From Rhizobiales bacterium SYSU XM002 (GTDB lineage: Bacteria > Pseudomonadota > Alphaproteobacteria > Rhizobiales > Beijerinckiaceae): 64,000 nt of DNA. The notes under the pieces are model-generated. The model was not told where the DNA came from and did not search any database. It saw only the letters and a program-made list of their open reading frames with translations. The position numbers and the translations under genes are program-made. Shown piece after piece: positions 47,944 to 57,519 of this stretch. Position 1 is the stretch's first letter; each line of letters opens with the position of its first letter. The DNA is taken from NCBI GenBank assembly GCA_009846685.1, contig VWVY01000003.1:124001-188000 (forward strand), in the 5' to 3' direction.

Positions 47944-49716
47944 TCACTTCGCGGCGGGTATTTCCACGGCGCCGGCCATGAATTGCGCCTCGGCAAGTTT
48001 CGCAAACCGCCCGCCCAGCGCAACGAGATCCTCAAACTTCCCGCTTTCGACGATGTGCCCCTGATCCAGCACAAGAATGAGATCGGCGTTGCGGATCGTT
48101 GCCAGTCGATGCGCGATCACGAAGGTGGTGCGGTTCTTCATCACCTCTTCAAGGGCGAGCTGCAGTTTGCGCTCCGTCGTGGCGTCGAGCGCCGAGGTTG
48201 CCTCGTCGAGGATCAGGATCGGCGGGTTCTTGAGCAGGGCGCGCGCGATGGAGAGCCTCTGGCGCTCGCCGCCGGAGAGCGAGCGACCGCGCTCACCGAC
48301 AATCGTATCGAGCCCACTCACCTGTCGGCCGATGAATTCAAGCGCCTGAGCGCGTTCGAGCGCATCCATCATCTCGGCTTCGCTCGCATCTGCCCGGCCG
48401 ACCTGAAGGTTCTCGCGGATCGTGCGCGCGAACAGCATCGGTTCCTGGAAAACCACGGCAATATTCCGGCGAAGCGATTGCAGCGAGAAATCCCGAATAT
48501 CCGTGCCGTCGATCAGGATGCGCCCGGATTGCGGATCGAAGGCGCGATGCAGCAGCCCCAGCGTGGTCGATTTGCCGGACCCCGTCGCTCCGACGAGCGC
48601 GACGACCTTGCCCTTCGGCGCGCTGAAGGTGAGATCGGCGATGGCTGTGCGTTTGCCATCATAGGAGAAGGAGACGTTATCGAAGGTAACCTCGCCTTGC
48701 AGTGTGCCGGCGTCGAGCGCATTCGCCCGGTCGTGGACCTGCGGCGTCGTGTCCAGCACCTCGAAGAACTCGGCGAGCTTCGGGGCCTGCATGAAGATCG
48801 AGTTGACGAAGCCGACCGCGGCTTCGAGCTTGCCGATCAGCAACGTTGCATAGCCCATGAAGGTCACAATATCGCCGATGGTTGCGAGATCACGGTAGTG
48901 CAGCCAGGTGCCAAGCAGGAAGATCGCAGTCACCGTGAGGGTCGAGGCCGCGCGCGTCGCGACCGACACCAGCGCCCACCACGAGAGCACCGGAATCTGC
49001 GCTGCCAGCACCCGGTCGATGATGTGGCGCAGCCCCTGAAGCTCGGCCTGCACGCGCGTGAAGCTCTGGATTACCGGGATGTTGCCGATGGCATCCGAGG
49101 CGTGCTCGGCAAGCGTCGAGTGGTGCGTTTCCACCGCGCCCTGCTTTTCCTCGGTCTTGCGCAGCACCAGAACCGTGAAGACCGCAAACACGACAACCAG
49201 CGCGACCAGCAAGAGGCCGAGCCGCCAGTTGATGAACAGCGTGAACGGCAGCAGCACGACCAGCGAGACGATAGCCGAGCAATGCTCGCGCAGGAAGCCG
49301 AGCCAGAGCCAGAACATCGCGCTCGAACCGTCGAGCATCACCTTCAGGGTTCGGCCCGAGTGGGTGCTGGTGTGGAAAGACAGTGGCAGGGTCAGCACAT
49401 GCTCGAAATAGCGGCTCATCACCGCAAGGCGCTGGCGATGCGCGAGGCGGTCGGCGTGCAGCGCGACCGTGACACCGCCGATGATGGTGATAAGCCCGAA
49501 CCCCAGCCATAGCCCGATCAACGGCAGGAGTTGCTCGACGGCAGGCTTCCCGCCGCCGCCGACGCCGGTCAGCAGGTTGATGATCCGCCCGAAGAGGTAC
49601 GGCTCGGCAAAAAGCGCAATCGCGAGTGCGAGGTTCGCCAGCACGAGGATGAAAGCGAGGCGCATCTCGGGGCCGAGAAGCGTGAGAACGCGCAGGTAAA
49701 GACGGGGAAGCGACAT
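47944..49716 (-). CDS. ndvA: Beta-(1,2)-glucan export ABC transporter, NdvA/ChvA type
   Basis: 590 residues. An N-terminal six-helix exporter domain is joined to an ATPase with Walker [10 protein letters not shown] (~375), signature LSGGERQR and Walker [13 protein letters not shown]. The start [20 protein letters not shown] and the absence of other exporter partners match NdvA, which exports cyclic glucan to the periplasm in rhizobia and Brucella. The glucan synthase NdvB is not in this window. Convergent with aroB across 15 bp. Confidence 0.9.
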   Translation of the reverse strand: MSLPRLYLRVLTLLGPEMRLAFILVLANLALAIALFAEPYLFGRIINLLTGVGGGGKPAVEQLLPLIGLWLGFGLITIIGGVTVALHADRLAHRQRLAVMSRYFEHVLTLPLSFHTSTHSGRTLKVMLDGSSAMFWLWLGFLREHCSAIVSLVVLLPFTLFINWRLGLLLVALVVVFAVFTVLVLRKTEEKQGAVETHHSTLAEHASDAIGNIPVIQSFTRVQAELQGLRHIIDRVLAAQIPVLSWWALVSVATRAASTLTVTAIFLLGTWLHYRDLATIGDIVTFMGYATLLIGKLEAAVGFVNSIFMQAPKLAEFFEVLDTTPQVHDRANALDAGTLQGEVTFDNVSFSYDGKRTAIADLTFSAPKGKVVALVGATGSGKSTTLGLLHRAFDPQSGRILIDGTDIRDFSLQSLRRNIAVVFQEPMLFARTIRENLQVGRADASEAEMMDALERAQALEFIGRQVSGLDTIVGERGRSLSGGERQRLSIARALLKNPPILILDEATSALDATTERKLQLALEEVMKNRTTFVIAHRLATIRNADLILVLDQGHIVESGKFEDLVALGGRFAKLAEAQFMAGAVEIPAAK

Positions 49717-49886
49717 CGCTTGTCCTCATGGGCAAGAAGCAGCGTGGCATATGTGCGAGAAGAAATGAACGGGAACTGAGTGGGGTTCCATTAGGCTTAA
49801 CCCTTCCTTTATCTCGTGAGCCTAACGTTTGCTCGGGGCCCGCATAGAGCGCGGCGCACACCCGTGCGACCGAAGGACTTGATCAC

Positions 49887-50660
49887 ATGGATATATCGAC
49901 CATCGTCGGAACCGTTCTTGGCGTTGCGACCGTCATCATCCTGATGATGATGGACGGCCATGTGAGCATCTACCTCTCCGAGCACGCGGCGATCGTCATC
50001 GGCGGCGGCGTGTTCGCCTCGACGATGATCCGCTTTCCCTTCTCGACCATGCTGCATGGCCTGCCGATGGGCATGCGCTTCGCGCTCCAGATGCGACCGC
50101 TGGACCCGCGCGCGCTCATCGAGGAAATCACCAAGATCGCTGAGATCATGCGGAAGTCCGGCCCGATGGCGCTGGAAAACCACAAGGTGGACGATCCTTT
50201 CCTTGCGCAAGGTCTGCGCTACGTCGTCGACGGCTACGACGCCGAATTCATCCAGAACGCCATGGAAAAGGACCGCGATACCTTCCTCGGGCATCTCGAC
50301 GAAGGCCAGAAGATCTACCGCGCGATCGGCGATTGCGCGCCGGCCTGGGGCATGATCGGCACGCTTCTCGGCATGGTCGGCATGTTCGCCAATATGTCGG
50401 ATCCCTCTAAGCTCGGCCCGTTCATGGCAACCGCGCTTCTGGCGACGCTCTACGGCGCGCTGGTCGCGAACCTCTTCTGCCTGCCGATCGCGGACAAGCT
50501 GCATCTGAAGCTCGAGGAAGAGGATATCTCCCGCTCGCTAATCATCGACGGCGTCCTTCAGATCCGTCAGGCCAAGAGCCCGGGGATTATCCGCGAGATG
50601 CTGCTTTCCTATCTGCCCGATCATCACAAGGCGCATTTTGCGGAGGCCGAGGCCGCCTGA
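49887..50660 (+). CDS. MotA-like proton channel / motor stator protein
   Basis: 257 residues with four membrane segments (~5-25, 30-50, 150-170, 185-205) and a large cytoplasmic loop, as in MotA/PomA. The MIGTLLGMVGMFANMSDPSKLGP stretch carries the conserved stator features of TM3. It would form an ion-driven complex with the downstream MotB-like protein. No other flagellar genes are in the window, so it may be a second stator set, or serve another energised envelope process. Confidence 0.85.
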   Translation: MDISTIVGTVLGVATVIILMMMDGHVSIYLSEHAAIVIGGGVFASTMIRFPFSTMLHGLPMGMRFALQMRPLDPRALIEEITKIAEIMRKSGPMALENHKVDDPFLAQGLRYVVDGYDAEFIQNAMEKDRDTFLGHLDEGQKIYRAIGDCAPAWGMIGTLLGMVGMFANMSDPSKLGPFMATALLATLYGALVANLFCLPIADKLHLKLEEEDISRSLIIDGVLQIRQAKSPGIIREMLLSYLPDHHKAHFAEAEAA

Positions 50661-50699
50661 TCGGCCCCTGTCATTGAAGACGAGTAACGGAGTACGACA

Positions 50700-51524
50700 A
50701 TGGCACGGAAGAAGGGCGCGGCGCATTCGGGCGGACACGGCTGGTTCGTCACCTTCGCGGACCTGATGGGCCTGCTGCTCTCCTATTTCGTGATGCTTGT
50801 CGCCTTTTCGCAGCCGAAGACGCAGGAAATCGCACTCGTCGCAGGTTCCATGCGCGAAGCCTTCGGCAACCAGCGCCATACCCGCACCTCGGGCATGATC
50901 GACATCAACGGTATTGCGCCGCGTCGCAAGCTCGAAAACGTCGAAAAGGTAACGCCGGATGTTGCCGGCACACTCGGCATTCCGAAAAAGGACATCCAGC
51001 AGGACGCGAAGGGCGAAGGCACCTTCCAGGCCGACCGGGCGTTCACCACCGCGGCCGCCTCGCTGCGTCAAGCCTTGCAGGAATTGCCCGAAATCGCCGA
51101 AGTCTCGCGCAACGTCGTTGTCGAGGAAACCAAGGAAGGTCTCGACATCCAGATCGTCGATCAGGACGGGCGCTCGATGTTCCCCGAAGGCTCGGCTCAG
51201 CCCTACGAGCGCACGCGCAAGGTACTGGCCGCGATTTCGCCGACCCTGCGCCGGATGCCGAACCGCATCCGCATCACCGGCCATACGAGTTCCGTTCGCG
51301 GTGCGACCGGCGAGCGCGGCGCCGGCTGGCGTCTCTCCTCCGAGCGCTCGGTTGCCGTCCGCGACATCCTGTCGAACCATGGTGTCCCGGACGACCGTTT
51401 CGAATCGATCATCGGTCGTGCCGATACCCAGCCGGTCTTCCCGGATGATCCGTTCCTCGCGCCGAACCGCCGCGTCTCAATCCTGCTAGTGCGCGAAGCG
51501 CCCCCGCTCCCGCCGGCAAAATAG
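50700..51524 (+). CDS. MotB-like OmpA-family protein
   Basis: 274 residues. A single N-terminal membrane helix with the proton-carrying Asp (FVTFADLMGLLLSYFVMLVA) is followed by a ~100-residue linker and a C-terminal OmpA/MotB peptidoglycan-binding domain (ITGHTSSVRG, WRLSSERSVAVRDIL, NRRVSILLV). It anchors the stator to the cell wall. It pairs with the MotA-like gene 39 bp upstream. Confidence 0.88.
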   Translation: MARKKGAAHSGGHGWFVTFADLMGLLLSYFVMLVAFSQPKTQEIALVAGSMREAFGNQRHTRTSGMIDINGIAPRRKLENVEKVTPDVAGTLGIPKKDIQQDAKGEGTFQADRAFTTAAASLRQALQELPEIAEVSRNVVVEETKEGLDIQIVDQDGRSMFPEGSAQPYERTRKVLAAISPTLRRMPNRIRITGHTSSVRGATGERGAGWRLSSERSVAVRDILSNHGVPDDRFESIIGRADTQPVFPDDPFLAPNRRVSILLVREAPPLPPAK

Positions 51525-51530
51525 TCCGGC

Positions 51531-52016
51531 CTACCGGCGGCGAACCAGAACAACCCAGTAGACCCGGTGGCGAGAACCCGCCCTCGCCACGGCTGCAATG
51601 CCGATGGCCTCGCCCTGCGGCTCGCGCAGCACAGCGTCATGCGCGGGCGAGCCGCGCCATCCTGAAAACGCATCTGCGAAACTGTGGTAACCGCCGGAGA
51701 CGCTTCGGCGGATCGAACGCCCGGTCGCGCCCTGCCGCTCACGCGCGCCGCCGGTCAGCAACCCGTCTGCGGCAGCGTGCATTTGCGCCTCGCTCTCCGC
51801 AGCCGCCGCCAGCCCGGCATCCCAGATCAAGGTGCCAAGGCCGTTCGCGCGGCGGTAGTCATTGATGATCGAGAGCGCGGAAGCGGCATCGAGTTGTCCG
51901 CCGCCAGCGAGATCCCTGTAGAACGCCGGTTGCGGGGGCGCCGACGGCTCGCCCGCGCATCCGGCCATAAAAAGGGCCATTGCCAAGCCAGCGATGACTT
52001 TCGTCTTCATGGTCAT
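51531..52016 (-). CDS. CAP/SCP-domain lipoprotein
   Basis: 161 residues. The lipobox FMAGC makes Cys19 the probable lipidation site. The rest resembles a bacterial CAP (cysteine-rich secretory, PR-1-like) domain: INDYRRANGLGTLIWDAGL near residue 50, FADAFSGWRGSPAHDAVL and the C-terminal VYWVVLV. The canonical second histidine is present in SPAHD. Function unknown; these proteins are periplasmic or outer-membrane-associated. Its start overlaps the mscS stop by 4 bp, so both are likely cotranscribed. Confidence 0.85.
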   Translation of the reverse strand: MTMKTKVIAGLAMALFMAGCAGEPSAPPQPAFYRDLAGGGQLDAASALSIINDYRRANGLGTLIWDAGLAAAAESEAQMHAAADGLLTGGARERQGATGRSIRRSVSGGYHSFADAFSGWRGSPAHDAVLREPQGEAIGIAAVARAGSRHRVYWVVLVRRR

Positions 52017-54430
52017 TTTTCCCGGACAATGCCGCCAAAACTGAACGATTCACCCGGCGCGGGCGCGATCTCGAGCCGACGCGTCGGATAGGGAATTTCG
52101 ATCTTGGCATCGTTGAGCCGCTGGAAGATATCGAACAGCAGTTCGGAACGTGTCGCGCCCCGCGCATCGACATCGACATAGCAATAAAGCTCGAAATCGA
52201 GCCCGGATTCGCCGAGGTTTTTGAACAGGACGATCGGCGCGGGATCGCTCATCACCTCGCGATGCGAGAGCGCCGCCTCCTTCAGCAGCGCCTCGACCTG
52301 ACGGGGGTCGGAATTATAGGCGACGTTGATGGGAATCATGATCCGCGCCATGCGGTCGGCGTGCATCCAGTTCTTCACGCGGCCGGAAATGAACTCGGAA
52401 TTCGGGATGATAAGGCTCGCGCGGTCGAAAGTCTGGATCTCGGTCGAACGGACATTGATCCGCCTGACCTGCCCCTGCTCGTCACCCACGACGACGTAGT
52501 CGCCGACACGGATCGGCCGTTCCCAGAGGAGAATGAGGCCGGAGACGAAATTCTCGACGATCGACTTCAGTCCGAAACCGATACCGACGGATAGCGCGCC
52601 GGCGACGATGGCGAGCTTCTCAAGGCTGAGGCCGAGCTGCGCCAGCGCGGCCATCGCCGCGATGATCGTGCCGATATAACCGAAGATCGTCCGGATCGAG
52701 TTTTGCAGCCCGATATCGAGAGAAGTTCGCGGAAGGTAACGCGTCTCGAGCCAGTTCTGGATCGCCCGCGTGATGAAGAAGCCGATGCCGAAAAGCCCGA
52801 GGGCAATGGCGATCGTCGAGATGGAAATAGTGACGCCACCGACCTGGAACCCGAAAAAGGCCGCCCGCGCCGAACCGAGCAGGTTCGAGGAATCGACCCC
52901 CCAGGGCGCAAGCACCATGAAGGCGAGGACAATATAGAGCAGCAGGTGCGCGAAACCCTGACCCAGCACCCCGATCTGATCGAGAGAGCTGCGATTGATG
53001 CCGGTCATCCGGTGAACCCGGCTGCCGAACGCCCCGCCGGAGGAAAGACCGACCCCGAGGAATTCGTCGATCAGCGTCAAGAGCAGCACGGAGGCAAGCC
53101 CGAGAACCGCAATCCACAACACCTGTCCGACAAGGAAATCCGCCAAGGACACATAGCCGAGCAGCGAGGCGAAGAAGATGAAAACGGCGATGGCCCAGGC
53201 CCCGACCCGTGCCGGGGTCAGCCACGAAGCCGTCGGCGTGGCAGGCTTCTCGCCTTCCTTGCCGGCAAGGAAGGCCCGGTGCATGGCCCGCATGATGAGG
53301 AAGGAGGCCAGCACGGCGATCACGCCCTTGGTCGCCACCGTCAACGGCAGGGTGGCAACGATGGCCTTGTAGACTGCCTCGACGATCAGGGTCGCACCGG
53401 ACAGCAGCGCGAGCGCCCGCAACAAATGCCAGAACTCGCGCGCGATCCGGTCGGGAATGTCGAGAAGGCGGCGATGGCCGGCATTCGGCGCAAGAACGCC
53501 GAGCGCAAGCCCGCTCACGGCCACCACCAGCGCCAGCGCCGCAAAGATACTGTCGAGGATGGGCTCGACGCGATGCGGCACCAGCCCGAAGAATTCCAGC
53601 ATTTGCTGGAGGACCAGCAGGAACCCGACGGGCAGCGCGGCCGCCAACACAACGAGACGGATCGCGATCAGTGCCTTCGAGAGGCGCGGTATCTCGTAAA
53701 CCTCGCCGTCCTTGTCCGTGGTGGTCTTGCTAAGTGAGCCTGACAGCACCCAGCGCCGCGCGCGCGGCCAGCCGAAGAAGACTGCCGCCGTCAGCGCGAC
53801 GATCAGAACAACTTCATACCAATCAAGGTTGTTGAGGATAGCCTCGCCCCATTGTCCCGCCACGAAGTTCAATGCACGAAGATCGGAAGGTGCGCCCTTG
53901 GCCACATTCAGCCACAGCACGGGCGAAGCGACCGATTCGCCGCGCTTCAGGATCTCTCGGGTGAAATTCTGGAGCCGCCGACTGGCGATCGCCTCCTTCG
54001 CTTGTTCTGCGCGAAGCGAGAGTGCGCGTGCAAGACGGAGCGTTTCATCGGCCTCCTTCCAGTTTTTCTGCTGCTCAGCACGATCCTTGGCAACGTCCTC
54101 GCTCTCGGGGGTGCCCTTCCCCGCCTCCGGCGCAGGGCCGAGCTTGTCGATCCGCGCCTTGATCTCGTCGGCGCGCGGCTGCTCGCGCTGGATGATCGTC
54201 TCGATGGCCGCGATGATCGGGTCGATGCGCGCCCGAAGTTCGGCGAGACGAGCGTCGTTCAGCGAATCACGCTGAAGCGCCGCCTCGATCTGCCCGATCT
54301 CCAGCCGCCCGGCCTCGATCTGGTCGCGCGTCTCCTTGGACGGCTGCGCATGGACGAGAAATGACGCAACGAGAAAAGCTGAAATGGCGAGCACAGCGAG
54401 GCGGAGAGAACGGTGAAAGATCGCGAGCAC
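52013..54430 (-). CDS. Large MscS-family mechanosensitive channel with DUF3772 domain
   Basis: 805 residues from a GTG start at 54430. A signal-like hydrophobic leader ends near HAQ, followed by a periplasmic helical DUF3772-like region (~30-160), about eleven membrane helices and the C-terminal MscS core: GALSVGIGFGLKSIVENFVSGLILL, WERPIRVGDYV and VRRINVRSTEIQTFD. It opens under membrane tension to release solutes. Start choice: 54430 gives a proper signal peptide and stays clear of the terminator at 54522-54543; the longer ATG at 54514 is possible. Confidence 0.9.
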   Translation of the reverse strand: MLAIFHRSLRLAVLAISAFLVASFLVHAQPSKETRDQIEAGRLEIGQIEAALQRDSLNDARLAELRARIDPIIAAIETIIQREQPRADEIKARIDKLGPAPEAGKGTPESEDVAKDRAEQQKNWKEADETLRLARALSLRAEQAKEAIASRRLQNFTREILKRGESVASPVLWLNVAKGAPSDLRALNFVAGQWGEAILNNLDWYEVVLIVALTAAVFFGWPRARRWVLSGSLSKTTTDKDGEVYEIPRLSKALIAIRLVVLAAALPVGFLLVLQQMLEFFGLVPHRVEPILDSIFAALALVVAVSGLALGVLAPNAGHRRLLDIPDRIAREFWHLLRALALLSGATLIVEAVYKAIVATLPLTVATKGVIAVLASFLIMRAMHRAFLAGKEGEKPATPTASWLTPARVGAWAIAVFIFFASLLGYVSLADFLVGQVLWIAVLGLASVLLLTLIDEFLGVGLSSGGAFGSRVHRMTGINRSSLDQIGVLGQGFAHLLLYIVLAFMVLAPWGVDSSNLLGSARAAFFGFQVGGVTISISTIAIALGLFGIGFFITRAIQNWLETRYLPRTSLDIGLQNSIRTIFGYIGTIIAAMAALAQLGLSLEKLAIVAGALSVGIGFGLKSIVENFVSGLILLWERPIRVGDYVVVGDEQGQVRRINVRSTEIQTFDRASLIIPNSEFISGRVKNWMHADRMARIMIPINVAYNSDPRQVEALLKEAALSHREVMSDPAPIVLFKNLGESGLDFELYCYVDVDARGATRSELLFDIFQRLNDAKIEIPYPTRRLEIAPAPGESFSFGGIVREK

Positions 54431-54521
54431 GGCGAGCGGAATCCTGCGGATCGAATGATTTGGCTGAAACGGGCACGCTGTCCAAGCCGCCAAATCGGGC
54501 GGCAGCATGACCATACCGCCG

Positions 54522-54543
54522 AAAACCCGGCTTGGGAGCCGGG
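54522..54543 (-). terminator. Intrinsic terminator of the cco cluster
   Basis: On the minus strand a perfect stem CCCGGCT/AGCCGGG with loop CCCA is followed by TTTT, 25 bp after the ccoS stop. It separates the oxidase cluster from the mechanosensitive channel gene. Confidence 0.8.
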
Positions 54544-54568
54544 CGAAACCGCCATACAGAGCTTTCTT

Positions 54569-54721
54569 TCAGCGCGTGGGCAGGTCGTCGTCGTCGAGAA
54601 CGCGGTGGGCGGCACCCTCGAGATCGTCAAACTGGCCGGACTTCATCGACCAGACAAAAGCGCCGAGACCGACCAGCCCCAATGCGAGCGCAAGAGGCAC
54701 CAGAATGACGAGAATGTTCAT
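54569..54721 (-). CDS. ccoS: cbb3-type cytochrome oxidase assembly protein CcoS
   Basis: 50 residues (MNILVILVPLALALGLVG..., one membrane helix, then FVWSMKSGQFDDLEGAAHRV). The WSxxSGQFDDLEG stretch is the family hallmark. CcoS (FixS) is needed for copper and heme insertion into the oxidase. Its ATG overlaps the ccoI stop (ATGA). Confidence 0.95.
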   Translation of the reverse strand: MNILVILVPLALALGLVGLGAFVWSMKSGQFDDLEGAAHRVLDDDDLPTR

Positions 54722-56898
54722 GCCGTCTTCCCTGCCCTGAGGGCATTCAGCGTCACGATGATCGACGAGCCGGACATCGCCAATGCGGCGATCAACGGCG
54801 TAGCATAGCCTGCGATGGCGAGCGGCACCGCAAAAAAATTGTAGAGGATCGCCATCCAGAGGTTCTGGATCATCAGTCGATGGGCGCGCGTGCCGATCCC
54901 GATCGCCATCACCACCGGCATCAGACGCGCACCGATGAACAGCGCATCCGCCTCGGCCTGCGCCAGATGCGTCGCTTCGATCGGCGACATCGAGACGTGC
55001 GCGGCGGCAAGGGCCGGCGCGTCGTTGAGCCCGTCGCCGACCATCATCACCTTGCGGCCTTCGGCGCGCAGGCGTTCAAGATAGGCGATCTTGTCCTGCG
55101 GCTTGCAGGCGGCGACCCAGGTTTCGACGCCAAGTTCGTCCGCTACCGCCCGCACGGCCGCCTCATGGTCGCCCGAGAGGATGATCGGGCGGATGCCCCT
55201 CTTTCTGAGCGCAGCGACGACCTCACGGACATCGGGCCGCAGCGCCTGACCGATCGCCAGAACAGCACCGAGTTCGCCATGCTTGACGGCAATCAGCGAG
55301 GCGGAAGGATTGGCTAGCGCAATCCGCCCCGCCTCGAAGCCAAGGCCCGCGGCATCGGGTTTGCCGAGGAATACCGGCTGACCGTCGAGCACCGCCGAGA
55401 CGCCGACGCCGGGCTGCTCCCCGGCTTCCGCCAGTGGCTCGCGCGCGCCCGTCGCCCGGACAAGGGCGGCGGCAAGCGGATGCTTGCTCGCCAGCGCGAG
55501 CCGTCCCGCAAGCGCGACGAGGCGCGGGTCAACCTCGCTCTCGTTGAGAATACTAGCTTCCGGCAGGGTCAGCGTGCCGGTCTTGTCGAAAACGACCGTA
55601 TCGACGGCAGCAAACCGCTCCAGCGCGTCGCCGGAGTTGAGCAGGATCTGGTTGCGGAACAACGCGCCCGAGGCAACCACCTGCACGGCGGGAATCGCAA
55701 GGCCGAGCGCGCAGGGGCACGTGATAATGAGCACCGTAATGGCGATGATCAGGGAGGTGTGCCAGCCCGCACCGTAGAACATCCATCCGGCGAAGGTGAG
55801 CGCTGCGGTCAGATGCACCATCGGCGCGTAAAGCCGCGCGACCCGATCCGCCAGTTGCACATAGGCCGAGCGCACCTCGGTTGCGCGATCGAGGAGGTTC
55901 TGGACCTCCGAGAGCAGCGTGCCCTCGTCCGCTGCCCGGACGCGGATCTTCAGCGTGCCGGAAAGGTTCATCGTACCGGCATAGACATCCGTGCCCTGCG
56001 AGGCGCCGACCGGGCGCGTCTCGCCGGTGACAAGGCTCGCGTCGATCTCGCTGCGGCCTTCGATGACAGAGCCATCGACCGTGATGCGCTCGCCAGGGCG
56101 TACGAGAACGAGATCCCCGCTCTGAAGGGCTGCAATCGGAACGGTGCGGATTTCGGTTTCAGAGACGAATTTCACCGCCGTCTCGCCCTTGAGCGCGGCG
56201 AGGTTGGCAGCGACAGCCCGCGTGCGCCGCCGCATCGACCGTTCGAGATACCGCCCGACGAGCAGGAAGAAGAGCAGCATCACCGCCGAATCGAAATACG
56301 CATGTTCGGCATGGTTCAGGGTCTCGACGATCGACATGCCCAGCGCGAGGATCACGCCGAGCGAGATCGGCACATCCATGTTCACGGCGCCTGCCCGAAG
56401 TGCCTTGAACGCGGAGCGGAAGAACGGTTGGCCGGCATAGAGCGCCGCCGGTATCGCGATCAGCGCCGAGAGCCAATGGAAGAAATCACGTGTCTCGGGT
56501 GTGATATCGGAGGCATTGCCTGCCCAGACCGAAACCGAGAGCAGCATGATATTCATGGCCGCGAAACCCGCGATGCCAAGGCAGATGAGAAGGTGCTTCT
56601 CTTCGCGCTTCTCGTCGGTTTCGGCCTTGTCGTTCGAGAACGGATAGGCCTTGTAGCCGATCGCATCCATGCGATCGAGAATGCGCTCCGGGCTCGATTT
56701 GTCCTTGTCCCACTCAACCGTTACGCGGCGGTTGGCGAGATTGACGCGCGCGCCGGCGACGCCGGGTTCCTTCGACAGCCCTTTTTCGATCGCCCGCATG
56801 CAGGCGGCGCAATGGATCCCCTCGACGGCGAGATCCATCGCCGCGCGCCCCCCTTCACTGTTACGGACAAAAACCGAAAAGTCGCGCGTCTCAGCCAT
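54718..56898 (-). CDS. ccoI: Copper-translocating P-type ATPase CcoI/FixI
   Basis: 726 residues. An N-terminal heavy-metal-associated domain carries CAAC (30-33). The TGE loop is at 291-293, the metal-channel CPC at 394-396, the phosphorylated Asp in DKTGTLT at 438-444, SKHP near 471 and GDGLND at 621-626. It exports copper across the inner membrane for cbb3 oxidase maturation rather than for detoxification, an inference from the cco context. It follows ccoH by 21 bp. Confidence 0.96.
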   Translation of the reverse strand: MAETRDFSVFVRNSEGGRAAMDLAVEGIHCAACMRAIEKGLSKEPGVAGARVNLANRRVTVEWDKDKSSPERILDRMDAIGYKAYPFSNDKAETDEKREEKHLLICLGIAGFAAMNIMLLSVSVWAGNASDITPETRDFFHWLSALIAIPAALYAGQPFFRSAFKALRAGAVNMDVPISLGVILALGMSIVETLNHAEHAYFDSAVMLLFFLLVGRYLERSMRRRTRAVAANLAALKGETAVKFVSETEIRTVPIAALQSGDLVLVRPGERITVDGSVIEGRSEIDASLVTGETRPVGASQGTDVYAGTMNLSGTLKIRVRAADEGTLLSEVQNLLDRATEVRSAYVQLADRVARLYAPMVHLTAALTFAGWMFYGAGWHTSLIIAITVLIITCPCALGLAIPAVQVVASGALFRNQILLNSGDALERFAAVDTVVFDKTGTLTLPEASILNESEVDPRLVALAGRLALASKHPLAAALVRATGAREPLAEAGEQPGVGVSAVLDGQPVFLGKPDAAGLGFEAGRIALANPSASLIAVKHGELGAVLAIGQALRPDVREVVAALRKRGIRPIILSGDHEAAVRAVADELGVETWVAACKPQDKIAYLERLRAEGRKVMMVGDGLNDAPALAAAHVSMSPIEATHLAQAEADALFIGARLMPVVMAIGIGTRAHRLMIQNLWMAILYNFFAVPLAIAGYATPLIAALAMSGSSIIVTLNALRAGKTA

Positions 56899-56919
56899 GA
56901 CGGCCCTCCGGGAGCGTGC

Positions 56920-57441
56920 TCAGTCCCGCATCACGATCCGCCGTTCGGAGACGAACTGACGGCTCTCGCCACGGTAAATCTCGACGATCAGCGTCCATTG
57001 ACCCGCCGCCAGATCCGGCAAGGCCGCCGCGTATCGTCCGCCTCCTGTTTCGACAAGCTTCAGCTTGCGGTCGAGCCGCGCGTCGGTCGGGCGTTCGACC
57101 CGCACCTGCACCTCAAGCCCGGAGATCGCCTCGCCATTGCGATCGCGGATATGGACGTTGAGCGGCGCGCCGGAATGAAGACCGGTCGTGGCGACATCCA
57201 CCTGCCACCCGAGCCTGTCCTGCGCCACAATCGCGTCCAGCGCCCGGTTGAAGCCCTGGCTCGACTCGTAGGCGCTCTTCACGGTCGTCCCCGGCATGGT
57301 ATGAACCGCGAGGTAGATCATCACGGCATTGACCGCCCCGATGACTGCGAAGAACGCGATCATCGCAAAGAGCACATGGCGCCCGGTCAACCCCTGTTTT
57401 TCGGGCCGGGGCGGGACGTCGCTCCGAAGTTCGACTGGCAT
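56920..57441 (-). CDS. ccoH: cbb3 oxidase assembly protein CcoH/FixH
   Basis: 173 residues. One N-terminal membrane helix (VLFAMIAFFAVIGAVNAVMIYLA) followed by a periplasmic domain with the FixH features SYESSQGFNRALDAI-like AYESSQGFNR and GQWTLIVEIYRGE. It interacts with CcoI and the oxidase during assembly. The start at 57441 was preferred because GGAG stands 8 nt upstream; ATGs at 57468 and 57465 have poor spacing. Confidence 0.93.
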   Translation of the reverse strand: MPVELRSDVPPRPEKQGLTGRHVLFAMIAFFAVIGAVNAVMIYLAVHTMPGTTVKSAYESSQGFNRALDAIVAQDRLGWQVDVATTGLHSGAPLNVHIRDRNGEAISGLEVQVRVERPTDARLDRKLKLVETGGGRYAAALPDLAAGQWTLIVEIYRGESRQFVSERRIVMRD

Positions 57442-57519
57442 CACAAAGGCTCCACAGCAGCTCATCATCCTACCCGGCGAAGACGCGCCGCACCAGCGGG
57501 CGCGCCTGTTCCCTGCCTG

